Assembly (NCBI GenBank): GCA_902624655.1
Contig: CACNYJ010000004.1
Location: 16,001 to 80,000 of the forward strand
Reading direction: 5' to 3'
From: an uncultured Thiothrix sp.
GTDB lineage: Bacteria; Pseudomonadota; Gammaproteobacteria; Poriferisulfidales; GCA-002705445
Length of the DNA: 64,000 nucleotides
Part shown: in pieces, positions 25,204 through 38,659 of the stretch
How positions within the stretch are numbered: position 1 is the first letter of the stretch
Layout: every line of letters begins with the position of its first letter
Position numbers and translations under genes: made by a program
The notes under the pieces: model-generated
What the model was told of the DNA's origin: nothing
Databases searched by the model: none
Seen by the model: only the letters and a program-made list of their open reading frames with translations

Positions 25204-28200
25204 AAGACTTAATTGGATTTTTTAAACAACAAACAAACACCGATGACTTTGATGCAATAAGAGTTGGTTTAGCATCACCTGAAATGATTAGGTCTTGGTC
25301 GTTTGGAGAAGTAAAAAAACCTGAAACAATTAATTATAGAACATTCAAGCCTGAGAGAGATGGCCTGTTTTGTGCTAAAACTTTTGGACCCATAAAAGAT
25401 TATGAATGCTTATGTGGTAAATATAAAAGGCTTAAACACAGAGGAGTTGTTTGTGAAAAATGTGGAGTCGAAGTTACATTAACAAAAGTTCGAAGAGAAA
25501 GAATGGGTCATATTGAACTAGCCTGCCCTGTTGCTCACATATGGTTCTTAAAATCTTTGCCTTCACGTATAGGTTTGTTATTAGATATGACTTTAAGAGA
25601 TATTGAGAGAATTCTTTACTTTGAAGCATTTGTTGTTATTGATCCAGGCTTCACCGATTTAGAAAAGTGCCAGTTGCTATCTGACGAAACCTACTACGAT
25701 GCAATTGAACAATATGGTGATGAATTTGTTGCAAAAATGGGGGCTGAAGCTATCTTAGATATGCTTGATGCACTTGACTTAGATCAAGAGACTATCAGGT
25801 TACGCGAGGAGTTAGATTCTACAAAATCCGAGGCAAAAATAAAAAGACTCACAAAAAGACTTAAGCTAGTGGAATATTTTATAAGCTCTGGTAACAAACC
25901 ACAATGGATGATTTTAAGATCTCTCCCAGTTTTACCACCTGACTTGAGACCATTAGTTCCTCTTGATGGGGGAAGGTTCGCAACATCAGATCTTAATGAT
26001 TTATATAGAAGAGTTATAAATAGAAATAACAGACTTAGAAGACTACTTGAGCTTAATGCCCCAGATATAATTGTAAGAAACGAGAAAAGAATGCTTCAGG
26101 AGGCAGTCGATGCTCTTCTTGATAACGGAAGAAGAGGCAGAGCAATTACAGGCAGCAATAAAAGACCACTTAAATCTTTAGCTGAACTAATAAAAGGCAA
26201 GCAAGGCAGATTTAGACAGAATCTTTTAGGTAAAAGAGTCGATTATTCAGGTAGATCAGTAATCGTAACCGGCCCAACATTAATGTTACATCAATGTGGT
26301 ATACCAAAAAAAATGGCTTTAGAATTATTTAAACCGTTTATATTTAGTAAGTTACATATAAGAGGTTTAGCGACAACGATTAAAGCTGCTAAGAAGCTTG
26401 TTGAAAAAGAAGGTGCAGAAGTTTGGGATATCTTAGATGAGGTTATAAGGGAACATCCTGTTCTTCTTAACAGAGCACCTACACTTCACCGTCTTGGAAT
26501 TCAGGCTTTTGAACCATTATTAATTGAGGGAAAAGCTATACAACTTCATCCTTTAGTTTGTGCAGCATTTAATGCGGACTTTGATGGCGACCAAATGGCA
26601 GTTCACGTTCCTTTATCAGTTGAAGCTCAACTTGAGGCAAGGTCATTAATGATGTCAACAAACAACATTCTTTCACCAGCGAATGGAGAACCTATAATTG
26701 TTCCGTCACAAGATATTGTCTTAGGAATATATTACTTAACAAGAGAAGATATTAATTTAAAAGGCGAGGGGATGATATTTTCAAATATTGAGGAGGTATC
26801 AAGAGCTTATTATGCAGGCGAAGCAGAAATTCATGCAAAAATTCATGTTCGGATGAATGTGTATGATGTCGAAAAAGAAGATTTTATAAGTAAAAGAGTT
26901 AATACAACAGTTGGGCGTGCTTTATTTTCTAAAATTCTTCCAAAAGGCCTTCCTTTTGATTTAGTAAATAAAAATATGGACAAAAAATCTATTTCGACTG
27001 CTATTGATACTTGCTACAGAGCTTTAGGATTAAAAGCTACAGTAATTTTTGCTGACCAATTAATGTATATGGGTTATGAGTACGCAACAAAATCTGGTGT
27101 ATCTTTTTGTTTAGACGATATGATAATTCCAGATTCAAAAAACAATATATTAAACGACGCCGAATCAGAGGTTAAGGAAATTGAAACCCAATACCAAGCA
27201 GGCTTAGTTACAAGAGGTGAAAGATATAACAAAGTCGTTGATATTTGGTCAAAGACAAATGATCAAGTTGCTAAAGCAATGATGAATAAACTTGGTAAAG
27301 ATATTAAGAAGGATGCAGATGGAAACGAGATTGAGCAACCATCATTTAATTCGATTTTTATGATGGCTGACTCTGGTGCTAGAGGTTCCGCAGCACAAAT
27401 CAGACAACTTGCTGGAATGAGAGGTCTAATGGCAAAACCAGATGGTTCAATTATTGAAACCCCAATTACTGCTAATTTTAGAGAAGGATTAAATGTTCTT
27501 CAGTATTTTATTTCTACTCATGGGGCAAGGAAAGGTTTAGCTGACACAGCTCTTAAAACTGCAAACTCAGGATACCTAACAAGAAGATTAGTCGATGTTG
27601 CTCAAGATCTAGTTGTATCAGAGAAAGATTGCGGTACGACGGAAGGAGTACTGATCAAGCCAATAATCGAAGGTGGTGATGTTACTGTTGAGTTATCTGA
27701 GAGAGTTCTTGGTCGAGTAGTAGCCGAAGAAGTAATATCTCCAATAAATAAAGATTATGTTTTAAAGTCTGGCACTCTTATTGATGAAAAAATTGCACTT
27801 GATTTGGATAATAACGGTATCGACGAAATTAAAGTTAGAACAGCTATCACATGCGAGCTAAAGCACGGTGTTTGTTCTATGTGTTATGGTAGAGATCTTG
27901 CAAGAGGACACTTAGTTAATGAGGGTGAATCAGTTGGAGTAATGGCAGCACAATCAATTGGAGAACCAGGAACCCAATTAACAATGAGAACTTTCCATAT
28001 TGGGGGAGCAGCAAGTGGTTCTGTAGCAACAAATAGTATAATGATCAAGTCAAACGGACTAATAAAATTTAAGAAAATTAAAACGATTAAGAAAAAAGAT
28101 GGGACAAATGTTACGATAACTAGATCTGCTGAACTCGCAGTCGTTGACGAAGCTGGAAGACAAAAAGAACTTTATAAAATTCCTTACGGCGCTAGTTTAA

Positions 28201-29402
28201 ATGTTAGCGAGGGCGACAAAGTCGAAGCTGGTCAAACTATAGCTACGTGGGACCCTCATACTAGACCAATTGTTACTGAGCAAGCTGGTAAAGCAAAACT
28301 TATCGATTTTGAAGATGGCGTTACAGTCAATAGGAAAACAGATGAGATCACTGGATTAACTTCAACAATCGTAATTGATTCAAAAAACAGAACTGGCGCA
28401 AAGGATATAAAACCGATTATAAAACTTAGCAGTACTAAAGGTAGCACTGAGTACAATTTACCTGATGGGGCAATAGTTAACTTATCAGATGGAGATAAGG
28501 TCGAGGCTGGTGATATTATTGCAAGAATTCCTCAAGCAGTTACAAAAACAAAAGATATTACTGGTGGTCTCCCAAGGGTTGCTGATTTATTTGAAGCAAG
28601 AAGTCCTAAGGAGCCTGCTATCCTTGCCGAGTCCTCTGGCACTGTAAGTTTTGGTAAAGAAACAAAAGGAAAACTTAGACTCGTAATCACAGATTCAAAT
28701 GGAGATAAATCTGAGACTTTGATTCCAAAATTTAGAAACATAAACGTATATGAAGGCGAATCCATAGAAAAAGGTGAAATTGTAGTTGATGGCGAACTTA
28801 AACCTCATGATATTTTAAGACTCCTTGGTATCCCCGCACTAGCAAATTATCTAGTAACCGAGGTTCAAAACGTTTATAGGCTTCAAGGAGTTAAGATTAA
28901 TGATAAGCATATCGAAGTAATAGTAAGACAAATGTTACGAAAAGTTGAAATTATCGAACCAGGCGACTCAAGCTATTTAATTGGCGAGCAAGCTGAAAGA
29001 GCAAACGTTCTCGAAGAAAATAAAAAACTTATCGAGGATAAAAAGAAACCTATAATTTTTGAGCCGGTCCTTTTAGGCATTACCAAAGCTTCGCTCGTTA
29101 CAGAGTCATTTATATCTGCAGCCTCATTCCAAGAAACAACTAGAGTATTAACAGAGGCAGCAGTTAGAGGATCGAGCGATACATTAAAAGGTTTAAAAGA
29201 AAATGTAATAGTTGGAAGGCTAATTCCGGCTGGTACTGGGTTAGATTTCCATAAAGAAAGAAGATTATCTAGAGCTTTTGATGTTGAGAATTTAACACAA
29301 AGCGAGGATAAAAGCGCCGAATCAAGTGAGGATATAATGCAAAAAGAGATGGCTGAGGTAGAATCTGATCAAAATAACGAAGTAGAGGCAAATATTGAAT
29401 AA
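25200..29402 (+). CDS. rpoC: RNA polymerase subunit beta'
   Basis: The 1400-residue subunit contains the N-terminal zinc site ([20 protein letters not shown]), the catalytic Mg loop NADFDGDQM, and the second zinc-binding region with CSMCYGRD. The last 30 residues are very acidic (Glu/Asp/Ser-rich), a common variable tail. Confidence 0.98.
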   Translation: MKDLIGFFKQQTNTDDFDAIRVGLASPEMIRSWSFGEVKKPETINYRTFKPERDGLFCAKTFGPIKDYECLCGKYKRLKHRGVVCEKCGVEVTLTKVRRERMGHIELACPVAHIWFLKSLPSRIGLLLDMTLRDIERILYFEAFVVIDPGFTDLEKCQLLSDETYYDAIEQYGDEFVAKMGAEAILDMLDALDLDQETIRLREELDSTKSEAKIKRLTKRLKLVEYFISSGNKPQWMILRSLPVLPPDLRPLVPLDGGRFATSDLNDLYRRVINRNNRLRRLLELNAPDIIVRNEKRMLQEAVDALLDNGRRGRAITGSNKRPLKSLAELIKGKQGRFRQNLLGKRVDYSGRSVIVTGPTLMLHQCGIPKKMALELFKPFIFSKLHIRGLATTIKAAKKLVEKEGAEVWDILDEVIREHPVLLNRAPTLHRLGIQAFEPLLIEGKAIQLHPLVCAAFNADFDGDQMAVHVPLSVEAQLEARSLMMSTNNILSPANGEPIIVPSQDIVLGIYYLTREDINLKGEGMIFSNIEEVSRAYYAGEAEIHAKIHVRMNVYDVEKEDFISKRVNTTVGRALFSKILPKGLPFDLVNKNMDKKSISTAIDTCYRALGLKATVIFADQLMYMGYEYATKSGVSFCLDDMIIPDSKNNILNDAESEVKEIETQYQAGLVTRGERYNKVVDIWSKTNDQVAKAMMNKLGKDIKKDADGNEIEQPSFNSIFMMADSGARGSAAQIRQLAGMRGLMAKPDGSIIETPITANFREGLNVLQYFISTHGARKGLADTALKTANSGYLTRRLVDVAQDLVVSEKDCGTTEGVLIKPIIEGGDVTVELSERVLGRVVAEEVISPINKDYVLKSGTLIDEKIALDLDNNGIDEIKVRTAITCELKHGVCSMCYGRDLARGHLVNEGESVGVMAAQSIGEPGTQLTMRTFHIGGAASGSVATNSIMIKSNGLIKFKKIKTIKKKDGTNVTITRSAELAVVDEAGRQKELYKIPYGASLNVSEGDKVEAGQTIATWDPHTRPIVTEQAGKAKLIDFEDGVTVNRKTDEITGLTSTIVIDSKNRTGAKDIKPIIKLSSTKGSTEYNLPDGAIVNLSDGDKVEAGDIIARIPQAVTKTKDITGGLPRVADLFEARSPKEPAILAESSGTVSFGKETKGKLRLVITDSNGDKSETLIPKFRNINVYEGESIEKGEIVVDGELKPHDILRLLGIPALANYLVTEVQNVYRLQGVKINDKHIEVIVRQMLRKVEIIEPGDSSYLIGEQAERANVLEENKKLIEDKKKPIIFEPVLLGITKASLVTESFISAASFQETTRVLTEAAVRGSSDTLKGLKENVIVGRLIPAGTGLDFHKERRLSRAFDVENLTQSEDKSAESSEDIMQKEMAEVESDQNNEVEANIE

Positions 29403-29472
29403 CTTCTTGACAGTATGCCAAGCTATTCCTACAATCCGCATCAGAAAAGATTTTTAAAGAACTATATATATT

Positions 29473-30329
<857 letters not shown>

Positions 30330-30343
30330 CCAAGGAATCAATC

Positions 30344-32440
30344 ATGTCAAGAGAAACACCTTTAGAACGATATAGAAATATTGGAATCATGGCTCATATT
30401 GATGCTGGTAAAACAACGACATCAGAACGAGTTCTTTTCTACACTGGCCTGTCACATAAAATTGGTGAAGTTCATGATGGTGCAGCCACTATGGATTGGA
30501 TGGAGCAGGAGCAGGAAAGAGGAATTACTATTACTTCGGCAGCAACAACTTGTTTTTGGCAAGGCATGGATAAGAGTTTTGATCAACACAGAATTAATAT
30601 TATAGATACACCTGGACACGTTGATTTTACAATTGAAGTTGAGCGTTCACTTAAAGTTTTAGATGGAGCTTGTGCAGTTTTTTGCGCAGTTGGAGGAGTT
30701 GAGCCACAATCTGAAACAGTTTGGAGACAAGCCTCAAAATATAATGTTCCTAGAATGGCCTTTGTAAATAAAATGGATCGTTCTGGAGCAGATTTTTTAA
30801 GAGTCGTTAATCAAATAAAGGATAGACTTGGTTCAAATGCAGTGCCTATTCAAATTCCTATTGGCGCAGAAGACAATTTTAAGGGTGTTGTTGATTTAGT
30901 TAAAATGAAAGCAATTTATTGGAATGAAGCAGATATGGGAACTACTTTTGAAGAGAAAGATATTCCTGATGATCTTAAAGAATTATGCAACAAGTATAGA
31001 GAAGATATGGTTGAAGCTGCTGCTGAAGCCAATGAAGAGCTAATGGAGAAATACTTAAACGATGGAGATTTGACATCTGAAGAAATACATCTTGGTTTGA
31101 GAATTAGGACTCTTGCAAATGAAATTGTGCCCGCTTTGTGTGGCTCCGCTTTCAAAAATAAAGGGGTTCAATCAATGCTAGACAGTGTTATTAGATATTT
31201 ACCTTCACCGCTTGACATCCCTGCAATTAAAGGTATTGATGATAATGAACAAGAGGTTTCAAAAGAAGCTTCTGATGATGAACCATTTTCGGCGTTAGCT
31301 TTTAAAATTGCAACAGATCCTTTTGTTGGCACGCTTACTTTTTTTAGAGTTTATTCAGGTGTTTTATCAGCCGGGTCTTCGGTATCAAATTCTACGAGAG
31401 GAAAAAAAGAAAGAATTGGTAGAATTTTACAAATGCATTCAAACTCAAGAGAAGAGATAAAAGAGGTCAGGGCTGGAGATATTGCTGCAGCTGTTGGACT
31501 TAAAGATGTTACAACTGGCGATACTCTTTGCGACCCAAGCAAACTAGTAACTCTTGAAAGGATGGAATTTCCTGAACCAGTTATTGCTGTTGCTGTTGAG
31601 CCAAAAACAAAAGCTGACCAAGAAAAAATGGGTATTGCTTTGCAAAAATTAGCACAAGAAGATCCATCATTTAGAGTTAAAACTGATGAAGAATCAGGAC
31701 AAACAATTATTTCTGGAATGGGGGAGTTACATTTAGAAATTATTGTAGACAGAATGAAGAGAGAGTTTAATGTTGAAGCAAATGTCGGAGCTCCACAAGT
31801 TGCATATCGCGAGTGTATAAGAAAACCCGTCGACCAAGAGAGTAAGTTTGTAAGACAGAGTGGCGGTAGAGGACAGTATGGACACGTCTACTTAAAAATT
31901 GAGCCACAAGAAGCTGGTTCTGGATATGAATTTATAAATGAAATTGTTGGTGGAGCTATACCAAAAGAGTATATTCCAGCAGTTGATAAAGGCATACAAG
32001 AGCAAATGCTCAATGGTGTGATTGCAGGTTATCCAGTTGAAGATGTCAAGGTTACTCTATATGACGGAACTTTTCACGATGTGGATTCATCCGAAATGGC
32101 TTTTAAAATCGCAGGATCAATGGGCTTTAAAGAAGGAGCTAAAAAAGCAGATCCAGCACTTTTAGAACCCGTCATGAAAGTTGAAGTTGTTACTCCTGAA
32201 GATTATATGGGAGATGTAGTTGGTGATTTAAATAGAAGAAGAGGTATAATCGGAGCAATGGAAGATAGTCCAGCAGGAAAAATTATTCGCGGCGAAATTC
32301 CTTTAAAGGAAATGTTTGGTTATGCAACTGACTTAAGATCTGCAACTCAAGGAAGAGCAACATATTCTATGGAGTTTTCAAAGTATATGGAAGCCCCAAG
32401 TAATATCGCAGAAGATATAATTAGTAAACATTCGGGGTAA
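30344..32440 (+). CDS. fusA: Elongation factor G
   Basis: The 698-residue translocase has the GTPase motifs [17 protein letters not shown] and NKMD and domains II-V. I use ATG 30344 ([10 protein letters not shown]), with SD AAGGA. A TTG-type start at 30323 overlapping rpsG would add 7 residues without family support. Confidence 0.97.
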   Translation: MSRETPLERYRNIGIMAHIDAGKTTTSERVLFYTGLSHKIGEVHDGAATMDWMEQEQERGITITSAATTCFWQGMDKSFDQHRINIIDTPGHVDFTIEVERSLKVLDGACAVFCAVGGVEPQSETVWRQASKYNVPRMAFVNKMDRSGADFLRVVNQIKDRLGSNAVPIQIPIGAEDNFKGVVDLVKMKAIYWNEADMGTTFEEKDIPDDLKELCNKYREDMVEAAAEANEELMEKYLNDGDLTSEEIHLGLRIRTLANEIVPALCGSAFKNKGVQSMLDSVIRYLPSPLDIPAIKGIDDNEQEVSKEASDDEPFSALAFKIATDPFVGTLTFFRVYSGVLSAGSSVSNSTRGKKERIGRILQMHSNSREEIKEVRAGDIAAAVGLKDVTTGDTLCDPSKLVTLERMEFPEPVIAVAVEPKTKADQEKMGIALQKLAQEDPSFRVKTDEESGQTIISGMGELHLEIIVDRMKREFNVEANVGAPQVAYRECIRKPVDQESKFVRQSGGRGQYGHVYLKIEPQEAGSGYEFINEIVGGAIPKEYIPAVDKGIQEQMLNGVIAGYPVEDVKVTLYDGTFHDVDSSEMAFKIAGSMGFKEGAKKADPALLEPVMKVEVVTPEDYMGDVVGDLNRRRGIIGAMEDSPAGKIIRGEIPLKEMFGYATDLRSATQGRATYSMEFSKYMEAPSNIAEDIISKHSG

Positions 32441-32443
32441 TTG

Positions 32444-32776
32444 ATGGTTAAAAAATCAGAAAATACGGCCACTCAAAATATTAGGATTAAGTTAAAAGCT
32501 TTTGATCATAAGCTTATTGATCAATCTGCTATTGAAATCGTAGAGACTGCAAAGAGGACAGGGGCTAGAATCAAGGGCCCAATACCACTCCCAACAAAAA
32601 TGGAGAGATTTACGATATTGATATCGCCTCACGTTGATAAGGACGCAAGAGATCAATATGAGATTCGAACTCATAAAAGAATTATGGATATATTGGACCC
32701 AACCGATAAGACGGTTGATGCTCTAATGAAGCTGGATTTGGCTGCCGGTGTTGATGTTCAGATTAAGCTAAATTAA
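32444..32776 (+). CDS. rpsJ: 30S ribosomal protein S10
   Basis: This 110-residue protein follows fusA by 3 bases with no tufA between. The core [14 protein letters not shown] begins at about residue 12, so the N-terminus is roughly eight residues longer than E. coli S10. The usual S10-operon leader is not upstream; a terminator and a promoter-like site follow the gene instead. Confidence 0.95.
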   Translation: MVKKSENTATQNIRIKLKAFDHKLIDQSAIEIVETAKRTGARIKGPIPLPTKMERFTILISPHVDKDARDQYEIRTHKRIMDILDPTDKTVDALMKLDLAAGVDVQIKLN

Positions 32777-32800
32777 GCTTTTATACGCTGATTATTCGTG

Positions 32801-32861
32801 TATAATCTTCAAACTTACTTAGTTAGTCTAGGTTTTGGATAATATTACCTAGGCTTTTTTT
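32801..32861 (+). promoter_or_regulatory. Candidate promoter and attenuator/terminator between rpsJ and rplC
   Basis: TATAAT at 32801-32806 is a consensus -10, but the -35 is poor. It overlaps a perfect inverted repeat TTATAC/GTATAA (32781-32805). The hairpin AGTCTAGG/CCTAGGCT (32825-32832 / 32848-32855, one G-T pair) is followed by seven T's, a good intrinsic terminator shape. It may end the rpsLG-fusA-rpsJ transcript, attenuate the rplC transcript, or both. Confidence 0.55.
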
Positions 32862-32886
32862 ATTTTTACATTTAGAAGAGAATTAA

Positions 32887-33534
32887 ATGAGCATTGGTTT
32901 ATTAGGCAAAAAGATTGGTATGACCAGATTTTTCACTGATACTGGAGAATCTATTCCCGTCACAGTTCTTAAAATTGAAGATAATATTATTTCAATGATC
33001 AAAAATAAAGAATCAGATGGTTATGATGCTGTACAAATATCAACAACGGAACTGAAGGATCAAAGAACAAACAAACCAAACTTAGGCCACTTCAAGAAAA
33101 ATAACCTTCCTCCTCAAAAGAATCTTAAAGAATTTAGAATCAAAGATACATCTGAAGTAACAGTTGGGCAAAAGCTTGACCCCACTCATTTTGAAGAAGG
33201 TTCTTTTATTAATGTAAGATCAAGATCAAAAGGTAAAGGGTTTGCTGGAACTATAAAGCGTCATAACTTTAAGGGAAAGGATGCAACACATGGTAATTCA
33301 ATATCTCACAGAACACCTGGCTCAACAGGACAATGTCAGTTTCCAGGAAGAGTTTTTAAAGGTAAAAAAATGGCTGGCCAGATGGGCAATGTAATGGTTA
33401 CAAAAAAAAATCTTCAAATTGTAAAAGTTGACAAAGAAAAAAAACTTTTATTAGTTAAAGGAGCTGTTCCAGGTTTTAACGGAAGACTTGTAGAGCTCAC
33501 TCAATCGTCAAAAAAAAATAAAGAGATTAAATAA
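32887..33534 (+). CDS. rplC: 50S ribosomal protein L3
   Basis: The 215-residue protein starts LLGKKIGMTRFF and has the RSKGKGFAGTIKRHNFKG.. signature. It is first of the remaining S10 operon, and its stop overlaps the rplD start (TAATG). Confidence 0.97.
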   Translation: MSIGLLGKKIGMTRFFTDTGESIPVTVLKIEDNIISMIKNKESDGYDAVQISTTELKDQRTNKPNLGHFKKNNLPPQKNLKEFRIKDTSEVTVGQKLDPTHFEEGSFINVRSRSKGKGFAGTIKRHNFKGKDATHGNSISHRTPGSTGQCQFPGRVFKGKKMAGQMGNVMVTKKNLQIVKVDKEKKLLLVKGAVPGFNGRLVELTQSSKKNKEIK

Positions 33535-34142
33535 TGGATATAAATGTTCTTCCAAATAATGAAATAATAAAACTTTCCGATGATTGTTTCAATGTAGATT
33601 ATAAGAAGACACTTGTTCATCAAGTTATTACTTCTTACTTTTCAAATGGAAGAGAAAATATTGCTTCACAAAAAAATAGGTCTGCTGTTAGAGGGGGCGG
33701 AAAGAAACCATGGCGTCAAAAAGGAACTGGCAGAGCAAGAGCAGGAACAACTAGGGGTCCAATATGGAGAGGCGGTGGAGTAACTTTTGCTACTGGAAAA
33801 AGAAATTACTCAGAAAAAATAAACAAAAAAATGTATAAAGTTGCAATGAAGTCTATAATGTCGGAGCTTTTGAGGAGCAAAAGAGTTATCGCTATTGACA
33901 AAATTGATTTAAAAGAGATAAAAACAAAAGAAGTATCAAATACACTTAAGAAATATAATCTTGATTCTGTTTTAATTGTTACCGATAAAATTGACGAGAA
34001 ACTTTTCTTGTCTGCTAGAAATATAAAAGATGTTGGAATTGCTACTGTTGATTATCTTGATCCACCTTTAATGCTGTCCTTTAAAAAAATACTAATCACA
34101 AAAAGCGCAATAGAAGGCTTTGAAAAAAGGTTTGGAGGTTAA
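33534..34142 (+). CDS. rplD: 50S ribosomal protein L4
   Basis: The 202-residue protein has the tunnel loop KPWRQKGTGRARAGT. In E. coli L4 also represses the S10 operon through its leader; whether that occurs here is open because the leader is rearranged. Confidence 0.97.
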   Translation: MDINVLPNNEIIKLSDDCFNVDYKKTLVHQVITSYFSNGRENIASQKNRSAVRGGGKKPWRQKGTGRARAGTTRGPIWRGGGVTFATGKRNYSEKINKKMYKVAMKSIMSELLRSKRVIAIDKIDLKEIKTKEVSNTLKKYNLDSVLIVTDKIDEKLFLSARNIKDVGIATVDYLDPPLMLSFKKILITKSAIEGFEKRFGG

Positions 34143-34144
34143 AA

Positions 34145-34441
34145 ATGGAAATTTCTGACCTTTCAAAAATTATTCTTATGCCTCATGTTTCCGAAAAATC
34201 TGTAATGCTTGCGGATAATGTAAAACAACAAACATTTAAAGTTGCATCAAATGCAACAAAAAAAGATGTTAAAGAAGCTATCGAAAAACTTTTTGATGTT
34301 GATGTAATAAATGTAAACATTCTTTCGGTTACTGGAAAAACCAAAGTCTTTGGAAGAACAATTGGTAAAAGAAAAAATTATAAAAAAGCATATGTTACTC
34401 TAAAAGAGGGACAAGATGTAGATTTAGGCGGAGCTAGTTAA
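34145..34441 (+). CDS. rplW: 50S ribosomal protein L23
   Basis: The 98-residue exit-site protein has the [10 protein letters not shown] start and [15 protein letters not shown]. It lies 2 bases after rplD. Confidence 0.97.
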   Translation: MEISDLSKIILMPHVSEKSVMLADNVKQQTFKVASNATKKDVKEAIEKLFDVDVINVNILSVTGKTKVFGRTIGKRKNYKKAYVTLKEGQDVDLGGAS

Positions 34442-34443
34442 AT

Positions 34444-35265
34444 ATGGCAACGATATTATCAAAACCCACATCACCAGGAAAAAGATTTACTGTAAGTGTT
34501 AAAACAGACGGCTTACATAAAGGTAAACCATATTCAAAACTCACTGAAAAAAAATCTAAGACAGGTGGAAGAAATAATTCTGGAAAAATTACCACTAGAC
34601 ACATCGGAGGTGGCCATAAACAAAAATACAGAGTTATTGACTTTAAAAGAAATAAATACGATGTGCCAGGAACTATCGAGAGATTAGAATATGATCCTAA
34701 TAGATCAGCTCACATAATGTTAGTACTCTACAAAGACGGTGAGAGAAGGTACATAATTGCGCCAAACAAATTAAAAGTTGGCGATGAAATATTAGCCGGT
34801 AAGAATGTCCCGATAAAAATCGGAAACAGTATGCCTTTGAGTCAAATTCCTCTTGGCACAAGCATTCATTGTGTGGAAATGAAACCAAAAAAAGGAGCAC
34901 AAATTGCGAGAAGTGCCGGTGCATATGCACAACTCGTTGCTAAGGATGGACCATACGCTCTTATAAGACTTCGTTCAGGCCAAATGAGAAAAATACCTCA
35001 AGAGTGCTCTGCGACAATTGGAGAAGTTTCAAATCCTGAACATAATTTAGCAAAGTTAGGGAAAGCTGGTGCAAAAAGGTGGCGAGGAGTAAGGCCCACT
35101 GTTCGAGGTGTTGCAATGAACCCTGTTGATCATCCTCATGGTGGTGGTGAAGGAAAAACCTCTGGCGGAAGACACCCTGTTTCCCCTTGGGGTACTCCTA
35201 CAAAAGGATATAAAACTAGATCTAACAAACGAACTGACCATCTAATAATTAAAAAGAAAAAGTAG
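34444..35265 (+). CDS. rplB: 50S ribosomal protein L2
   Basis: The 273-residue protein has the peptidyl-transferase-proximal block [13 protein letters not shown] with the conserved His. Length is standard. Confidence 0.98.
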   Translation: MATILSKPTSPGKRFTVSVKTDGLHKGKPYSKLTEKKSKTGGRNNSGKITTRHIGGGHKQKYRVIDFKRNKYDVPGTIERLEYDPNRSAHIMLVLYKDGERRYIIAPNKLKVGDEILAGKNVPIKIGNSMPLSQIPLGTSIHCVEMKPKKGAQIARSAGAYAQLVAKDGPYALIRLRSGQMRKIPQECSATIGEVSNPEHNLAKLGKAGAKRWRGVRPTVRGVAMNPVDHPHGGGEGKTSGGRHPVSPWGTPTKGYKTRSNKRTDHLIIKKKK

Positions 35266-35274
35266 GAATTAAAT

Positions 35275-35547
35275 ATGCCAAGATCACTTAAAAAAGGACC
35301 ATTTGTTGACCATCATCTTATGAAAAAAGTCGATGAAGCAGTTAAGAATAATAACAAGAAGCCAATAAAAACATGGTCAAGAAGGTCAATGGTAATTCCT
35401 GAAATGGTCGGACTTACAATTGCAATTCATAATGGAAAGCAGCATGTGCCAGTTTTAATCTCAGAAAATATGGTTGGCCATAAGTTAGGAGAGTTTTCAA
35501 TTACTAGAACATTTAAAGGTCACTCAGGAGACAGGAAAGCAAAATAA
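35275..35547 (+). CDS. rpsS: 30S ribosomal protein S19
   Basis: The 90-residue protein starts [14 protein letters not shown] and has [16 protein letters not shown]. Its stop overlaps the rplV ATG. Confidence 0.98.
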   Translation: MPRSLKKGPFVDHHLMKKVDEAVKNNNKKPIKTWSRRSMVIPEMVGLTIAIHNGKQHVPVLISENMVGHKLGEFSITRTFKGHSGDRKAK

Positions 35548-35882
35548 TGGAAGAAGTAAGAGCTAATTTAAAATACGTTAGAGTTTCCCCTCAGAAGTGT
35601 AGGCTGATCGTTGATACTATTCGAGGGAAAAAAGTTTCTGATGCATTAGATATTTTAACTTACAGTAAACAGAAGAGTTCGCAAATAGTAAAGAAAGTAT
35701 TAGAGTCAGCAATAGCAAATGCTGAAAATAATAAAGGTGCTGACATTGACAATTTAAAAGTTAACACTATTTATGTTAACGTCGGCCCAACTTTAAAAAG
35801 ATTTAGAGCCAGAGCTAAAGGAAGCGCAAATAGAATTTTAAAAAGATCGAGTCATATTACAATAGGATTATTAGAAGAGTAA
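35547..35882 (+). CDS. rplV: 50S ribosomal protein L22
   Basis: The 111-residue protein has [17 protein letters not shown] and a tunnel loop near [13 protein letters not shown]. It is coupled to rpsS. Confidence 0.98.
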   Translation: MEEVRANLKYVRVSPQKCRLIVDTIRGKKVSDALDILTYSKQKSSQIVKKVLESAIANAENNKGADIDNLKVNTIYVNVGPTLKRFRARAKGSANRILKRSSHITIGLLEE

Positions 35883-35887
35883 ATATT

Positions 35888-36547
35888 ATGGGACAAAAAG
35901 TTCATCCAATTGGTTTTAGATTAGGAGTTTCAACTGAACATACTTCTAAATGGTATGCTGAAGGGAAAGAGTATCCTGATTTTTTATTAAAAGATTTAAA
36001 AGTTAAAGATTTTTTAAAGAAAAAATTATCGCAGGCTTCAGTAAGTAAAATTACTATTGAAAGACCTTCTAAAGCTGCTGAGATTACAATTCATACAGCT
36101 CGACCTGGAATAGTAATTGGTAAAAAGGGTGAAGATGTTGAGGTTCTTCGTAAGAAAGTTGCTCATATGATGGACTTAAATTTAAACAATGTAAAAATCA
36201 ATATCGAAGAAATAAGAAAACCTGAAGTTGATGCGCAACTTGTAGCTGAAGGTATAGCATCACAGCTTGAAAGAAGAATCATGTACAGAAGAGCAATGAA
36301 ACGTGCTGTTCAAAATTCTATGAGATTAGGAATTTTAGGAATTAAAGTTAATATTGCTGGAAGGCTTAATGGAGCTGAAATTGCACGGTCAGAGTGGTAT
36401 AGAGAAGGAAGAGTTCCACTTCATACTCTGAAAGCAAAAATTGATTATGGCTTCGCAGAGGCTATGACAACATATGGAATTATTGGCATTAAAACTTGGA
36501 TATATAGTGGTGAGAATGAAGAAGAATCTGGACAGGATAAAGGATAA
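35888..36547 (+). CDS. rpsC: 30S ribosomal protein S3
   Basis: The 219-residue protein starts [12 protein letters not shown]. Its KH domain has [12 protein letters not shown] and its C-terminal domain [14 protein letters not shown] short acidic tail ends the protein. Confidence 0.98.
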   Translation: MGQKVHPIGFRLGVSTEHTSKWYAEGKEYPDFLLKDLKVKDFLKKKLSQASVSKITIERPSKAAEITIHTARPGIVIGKKGEDVEVLRKKVAHMMDLNLNNVKINIEEIRKPEVDAQLVAEGIASQLERRIMYRRAMKRAVQNSMRLGILGIKVNIAGRLNGAEIARSEWYREGRVPLHTLKAKIDYGFAEAMTTYGIIGIKTWIYSGENEEESGQDKG

Positions 36548-36549
36548 AA

Positions 36550-36963
36550 ATGCTACAACCAAAAAAGACAAAATTTAGAAAGCAACAAAAAGGAAAAAAT
36601 CGAGGATTAGCTTTAAGAGGTTCTAAGGTTAGTTTTGGTGAATTTGGATTAAAAGCAGTATCAAGAGGAAGAATGACAGCAAGACAAATAGAAGCTGCAC
36701 GTCGAGCAATGACAAGACATATAAAAAGAGGTGGGAAAGTTTGGATAAGAGTTTTTCCTGATGTTCCAATAACAAAAAAACCACTAGAGGTTAGACAAGG
36801 TAAAGGTAAGGGTAATGTCGAATATTGGGTAGCAAAAATACAACCGGGAAAAGTGCTTTACGAAATGGAAGGTGTACAAGAAGATGTTGCAAGAGAGGCA
36901 TTTAAACTTGCTGCTGCAAAGCTTCCTTTTCAAACACAATTTGTGGTAAGGACGATAATGTAA
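36550..36963 (+). CDS. rplP: 50S ribosomal protein L16
   Basis: The 137-residue protein starts [15 protein letters not shown] and has [18 protein letters not shown]. It starts 2 bases after rpsC. Confidence 0.98.
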   Translation: MLQPKKTKFRKQQKGKNRGLALRGSKVSFGEFGLKAVSRGRMTARQIEAARRAMTRHIKRGGKVWIRVFPDVPITKKPLEVRQGKGKGNVEYWVAKIQPGKVLYEMEGVQEDVAREAFKLAAAKLPFQTQFVVRTIM

Positions 36964-37173
36964 ATGAAAATAATTGCAAAAGATATTAGAAAAAAGAAAA
37001 TAGACGAGCTTGTTAAACTCTTGGATGAAACAAGTGTTGAGCATTTTAAACTTAAGATGCAATTAACGACTGGTCAATTACCAACACATAATAAAGTAAA
37101 AGAGGCTAGGAAAAATATAGCCCTTATAAAGACTATTATTAACGAAAAAAGGTTAAATGATGGAGCAAACTAA
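36964..37173 (+). CDS. rpmC: 50S ribosomal protein L29
   Basis: This 69-residue, two-helix protein begins directly after the rplP stop. The [11 protein letters not shown] block is typical. It overlaps rpsQ by 17 bases. Confidence 0.95.
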   Translation: MKIIAKDIRKKKIDELVKLLDETSVEHFKLKMQLTTGQLPTHNKVKEARKNIALIKTIINEKRLNDGAN

Positions 37174-37420
37174 GAAGATAAAAACTTTAACAGGAACTGT
37201 TGTTAGTGACAAAATGAATAAAACAGCGGTTGTTTTATTAGAGAGGAAAATTAAGCATCCGAAATATGGTAAATATATTAAAAAATCAACAAAGTATAAA
37301 GTTCATGACCAAGATAACGCTTGTAAAATTGGGGATGTGGTTAAAATTACAGAAGTTAGACCAATTTCAAAAAATAAATCTTGGAAACTTGTTGAGATTA
37401 TTGGTAGTAAGGAGATTTAA
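37157..37420 (+). CDS. rpsQ: 30S ribosomal protein S17
   Basis: The 87-residue OB-fold protein has [20 protein letters not shown] and [15 protein letters not shown]. Two adjacent ATGs (37157, 37160) are both possible starts within the rpmC end. Confidence 0.96.
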   Translation: MMEQTKKIKTLTGTVVSDKMNKTAVVLLERKIKHPKYGKYIKKSTKYKVHDQDNACKIGDVVKITEVRPISKNKSWKLVEIIGSKEI

Positions 37421-37421
37421 A

Positions 37422-37790
37422 GTGATTCAGGTTCAAACAGTTTTAAATGCAGCAGACAATAGTGGAGCTAGAAAGATTCAGTGTATTAAAGTTCTTGGTG
37501 GCTCCAAAAAAAGGTATGCAAGGATTGGGGATATAATAAAAATAAGTGTTCAATCAGCAATACCAAGAGGCAAAGTGAAAAAAGGAGAAGTTCTTAACGC
37601 TGTTGTTGTTAGAACTTCAAAAGGCGTAAGAAGGAATGATGGTTCTTTAATTAAATTTGATACTAATGCAGCAGTTTTATTAAACGCGCAATTACAACCC
37701 ATTGGCACAAGGATTTTTGGACCTGTGACAAGAGAACTTAGAACAGAAAAATTTATGAAAATAATTTCATTAGCACCAGAGGTGCTTTAG
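37422..37790 (+). CDS. rplN: 50S ribosomal protein L14
   Basis: The start is a GTG at 37422 ([15 protein letters not shown]), 1 base after the rpsQ stop and preceded by AAGGAG at about 37409. The open frame extends further upstream to 37266, but that part lies inside rpsQ and is not L14. The product has 122 residues, the family length. Confidence 0.96.
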   Translation: MIQVQTVLNAADNSGARKIQCIKVLGGSKKRYARIGDIIKISVQSAIPRGKVKKGEVLNAVVVRTSKGVRRNDGSLIKFDTNAAVLLNAQLQPIGTRIFGPVTRELRTEKFMKIISLAPEVL

Positions 37791-37799
37791 GTATTAATT

Positions 37800-38117
37800 A
37801 TGAATAGATTAAAAAAAGGCGATCAAGTTTATATAATTTCTGGAAAAGACAAAGGAAAACTGGGAACTATCTCAGAAATCATGAAAGATGATAAAATACT
37901 TGTAGATGGAATAAATTTGGCTAAAAAGCACGTAAAACCAAATCCAAATAAAAATGAAACGGGTGGGATAGTTGAAAAGGAGATGCCAATTCACTCTTCT
38001 AACGCTATGATATATAACGTCAAAACAAAGAAACCAGATAGAGTCGGAATACTAAAACTAAAAAACGACAAGAAAGTAAGAATTTTTAAATCCACTGGAG
38101 AACAAATTGATTTATGA
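37800..38117 (+). CDS. rplX: 50S ribosomal protein L24
   Basis: The 105-residue protein has a KOW motif ([21 protein letters not shown]) and [11 protein letters not shown]. It overlaps rplE by 4 bases (ATGA). Confidence 0.97.
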   Translation: MNRLKKGDQVYIISGKDKGKLGTISEIMKDDKILVDGINLAKKHVKPNPNKNETGGIVEKEMPIHSSNAMIYNVKTKKPDRVGILKLKNDKKVRIFKSTGEQIDL

Positions 38118-38656
38118 ATAGCAGGCTTCATAAAATATATATGGAAGAGATTAAAAATTCATTAAAGGAAAAAATGAATTATAAGTCTTCTATGGAAATT
38201 CCACATATTAAAAAAGTAACAATCAATGTTGGATTAGGTAATGCAGTCAAGGACAAAAAGATTATTGAACAAGCTGTAAACGACATTGAAAGAATTTCTG
38301 GACAAAAACCGATTGTTACTAAGGCAAAAAAATCGATTGCAGCTTTTAGCCTTAGAGAAGGTATGCCGATCGGCTGCAAAGTGACATTAAGAAAAGATAG
38401 GATGTATGAGTTTCTTGACAGACTAATTACGATAGCTATTCCCAGAATCCGTGATTTTAGAGGATTCTCAAGAAAAGCTTTTGATGGAAGAGGTAATTAT
38501 ACATTGGGAATTAAAGAGCAGATAATTTTCCCAGAGATTGATTATGAGAAAATAGATAGTATTCGGGGCTTAGATATTTCCATAACAACATCAGCAAAAA
38601 ATGATGAAGAAGCAAGACTTCTTTTAGAAGAATTCAATTTTCCATTTAGGAGATAA
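38114..38656 (+). CDS. rplE: 50S ribosomal protein L5
   Basis: The 180-residue 5S-rRNA-binding protein has [27 protein letters not shown] and [17 protein letters not shown]. Confidence 0.98.
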   Translation: MNSRLHKIYMEEIKNSLKEKMNYKSSMEIPHIKKVTINVGLGNAVKDKKIIEQAVNDIERISGQKPIVTKAKKSIAAFSLREGMPIGCKVTLRKDRMYEFLDRLITIAIPRIRDFRGFSRKAFDGRGNYTLGIKEQIIFPEIDYEKIDSIRGLDISITTSAKNDEEARLLLEEFNFPFRR

Positions 38657-38659
38657 TTT

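Noticed and set aside
37266-37421. N-terminal extension of L14 into rpsQ
   Set aside because: The extra 52 residues are an out-of-frame reading of S17. The GTG at 37422 gives the standard L14 length and N-terminus.
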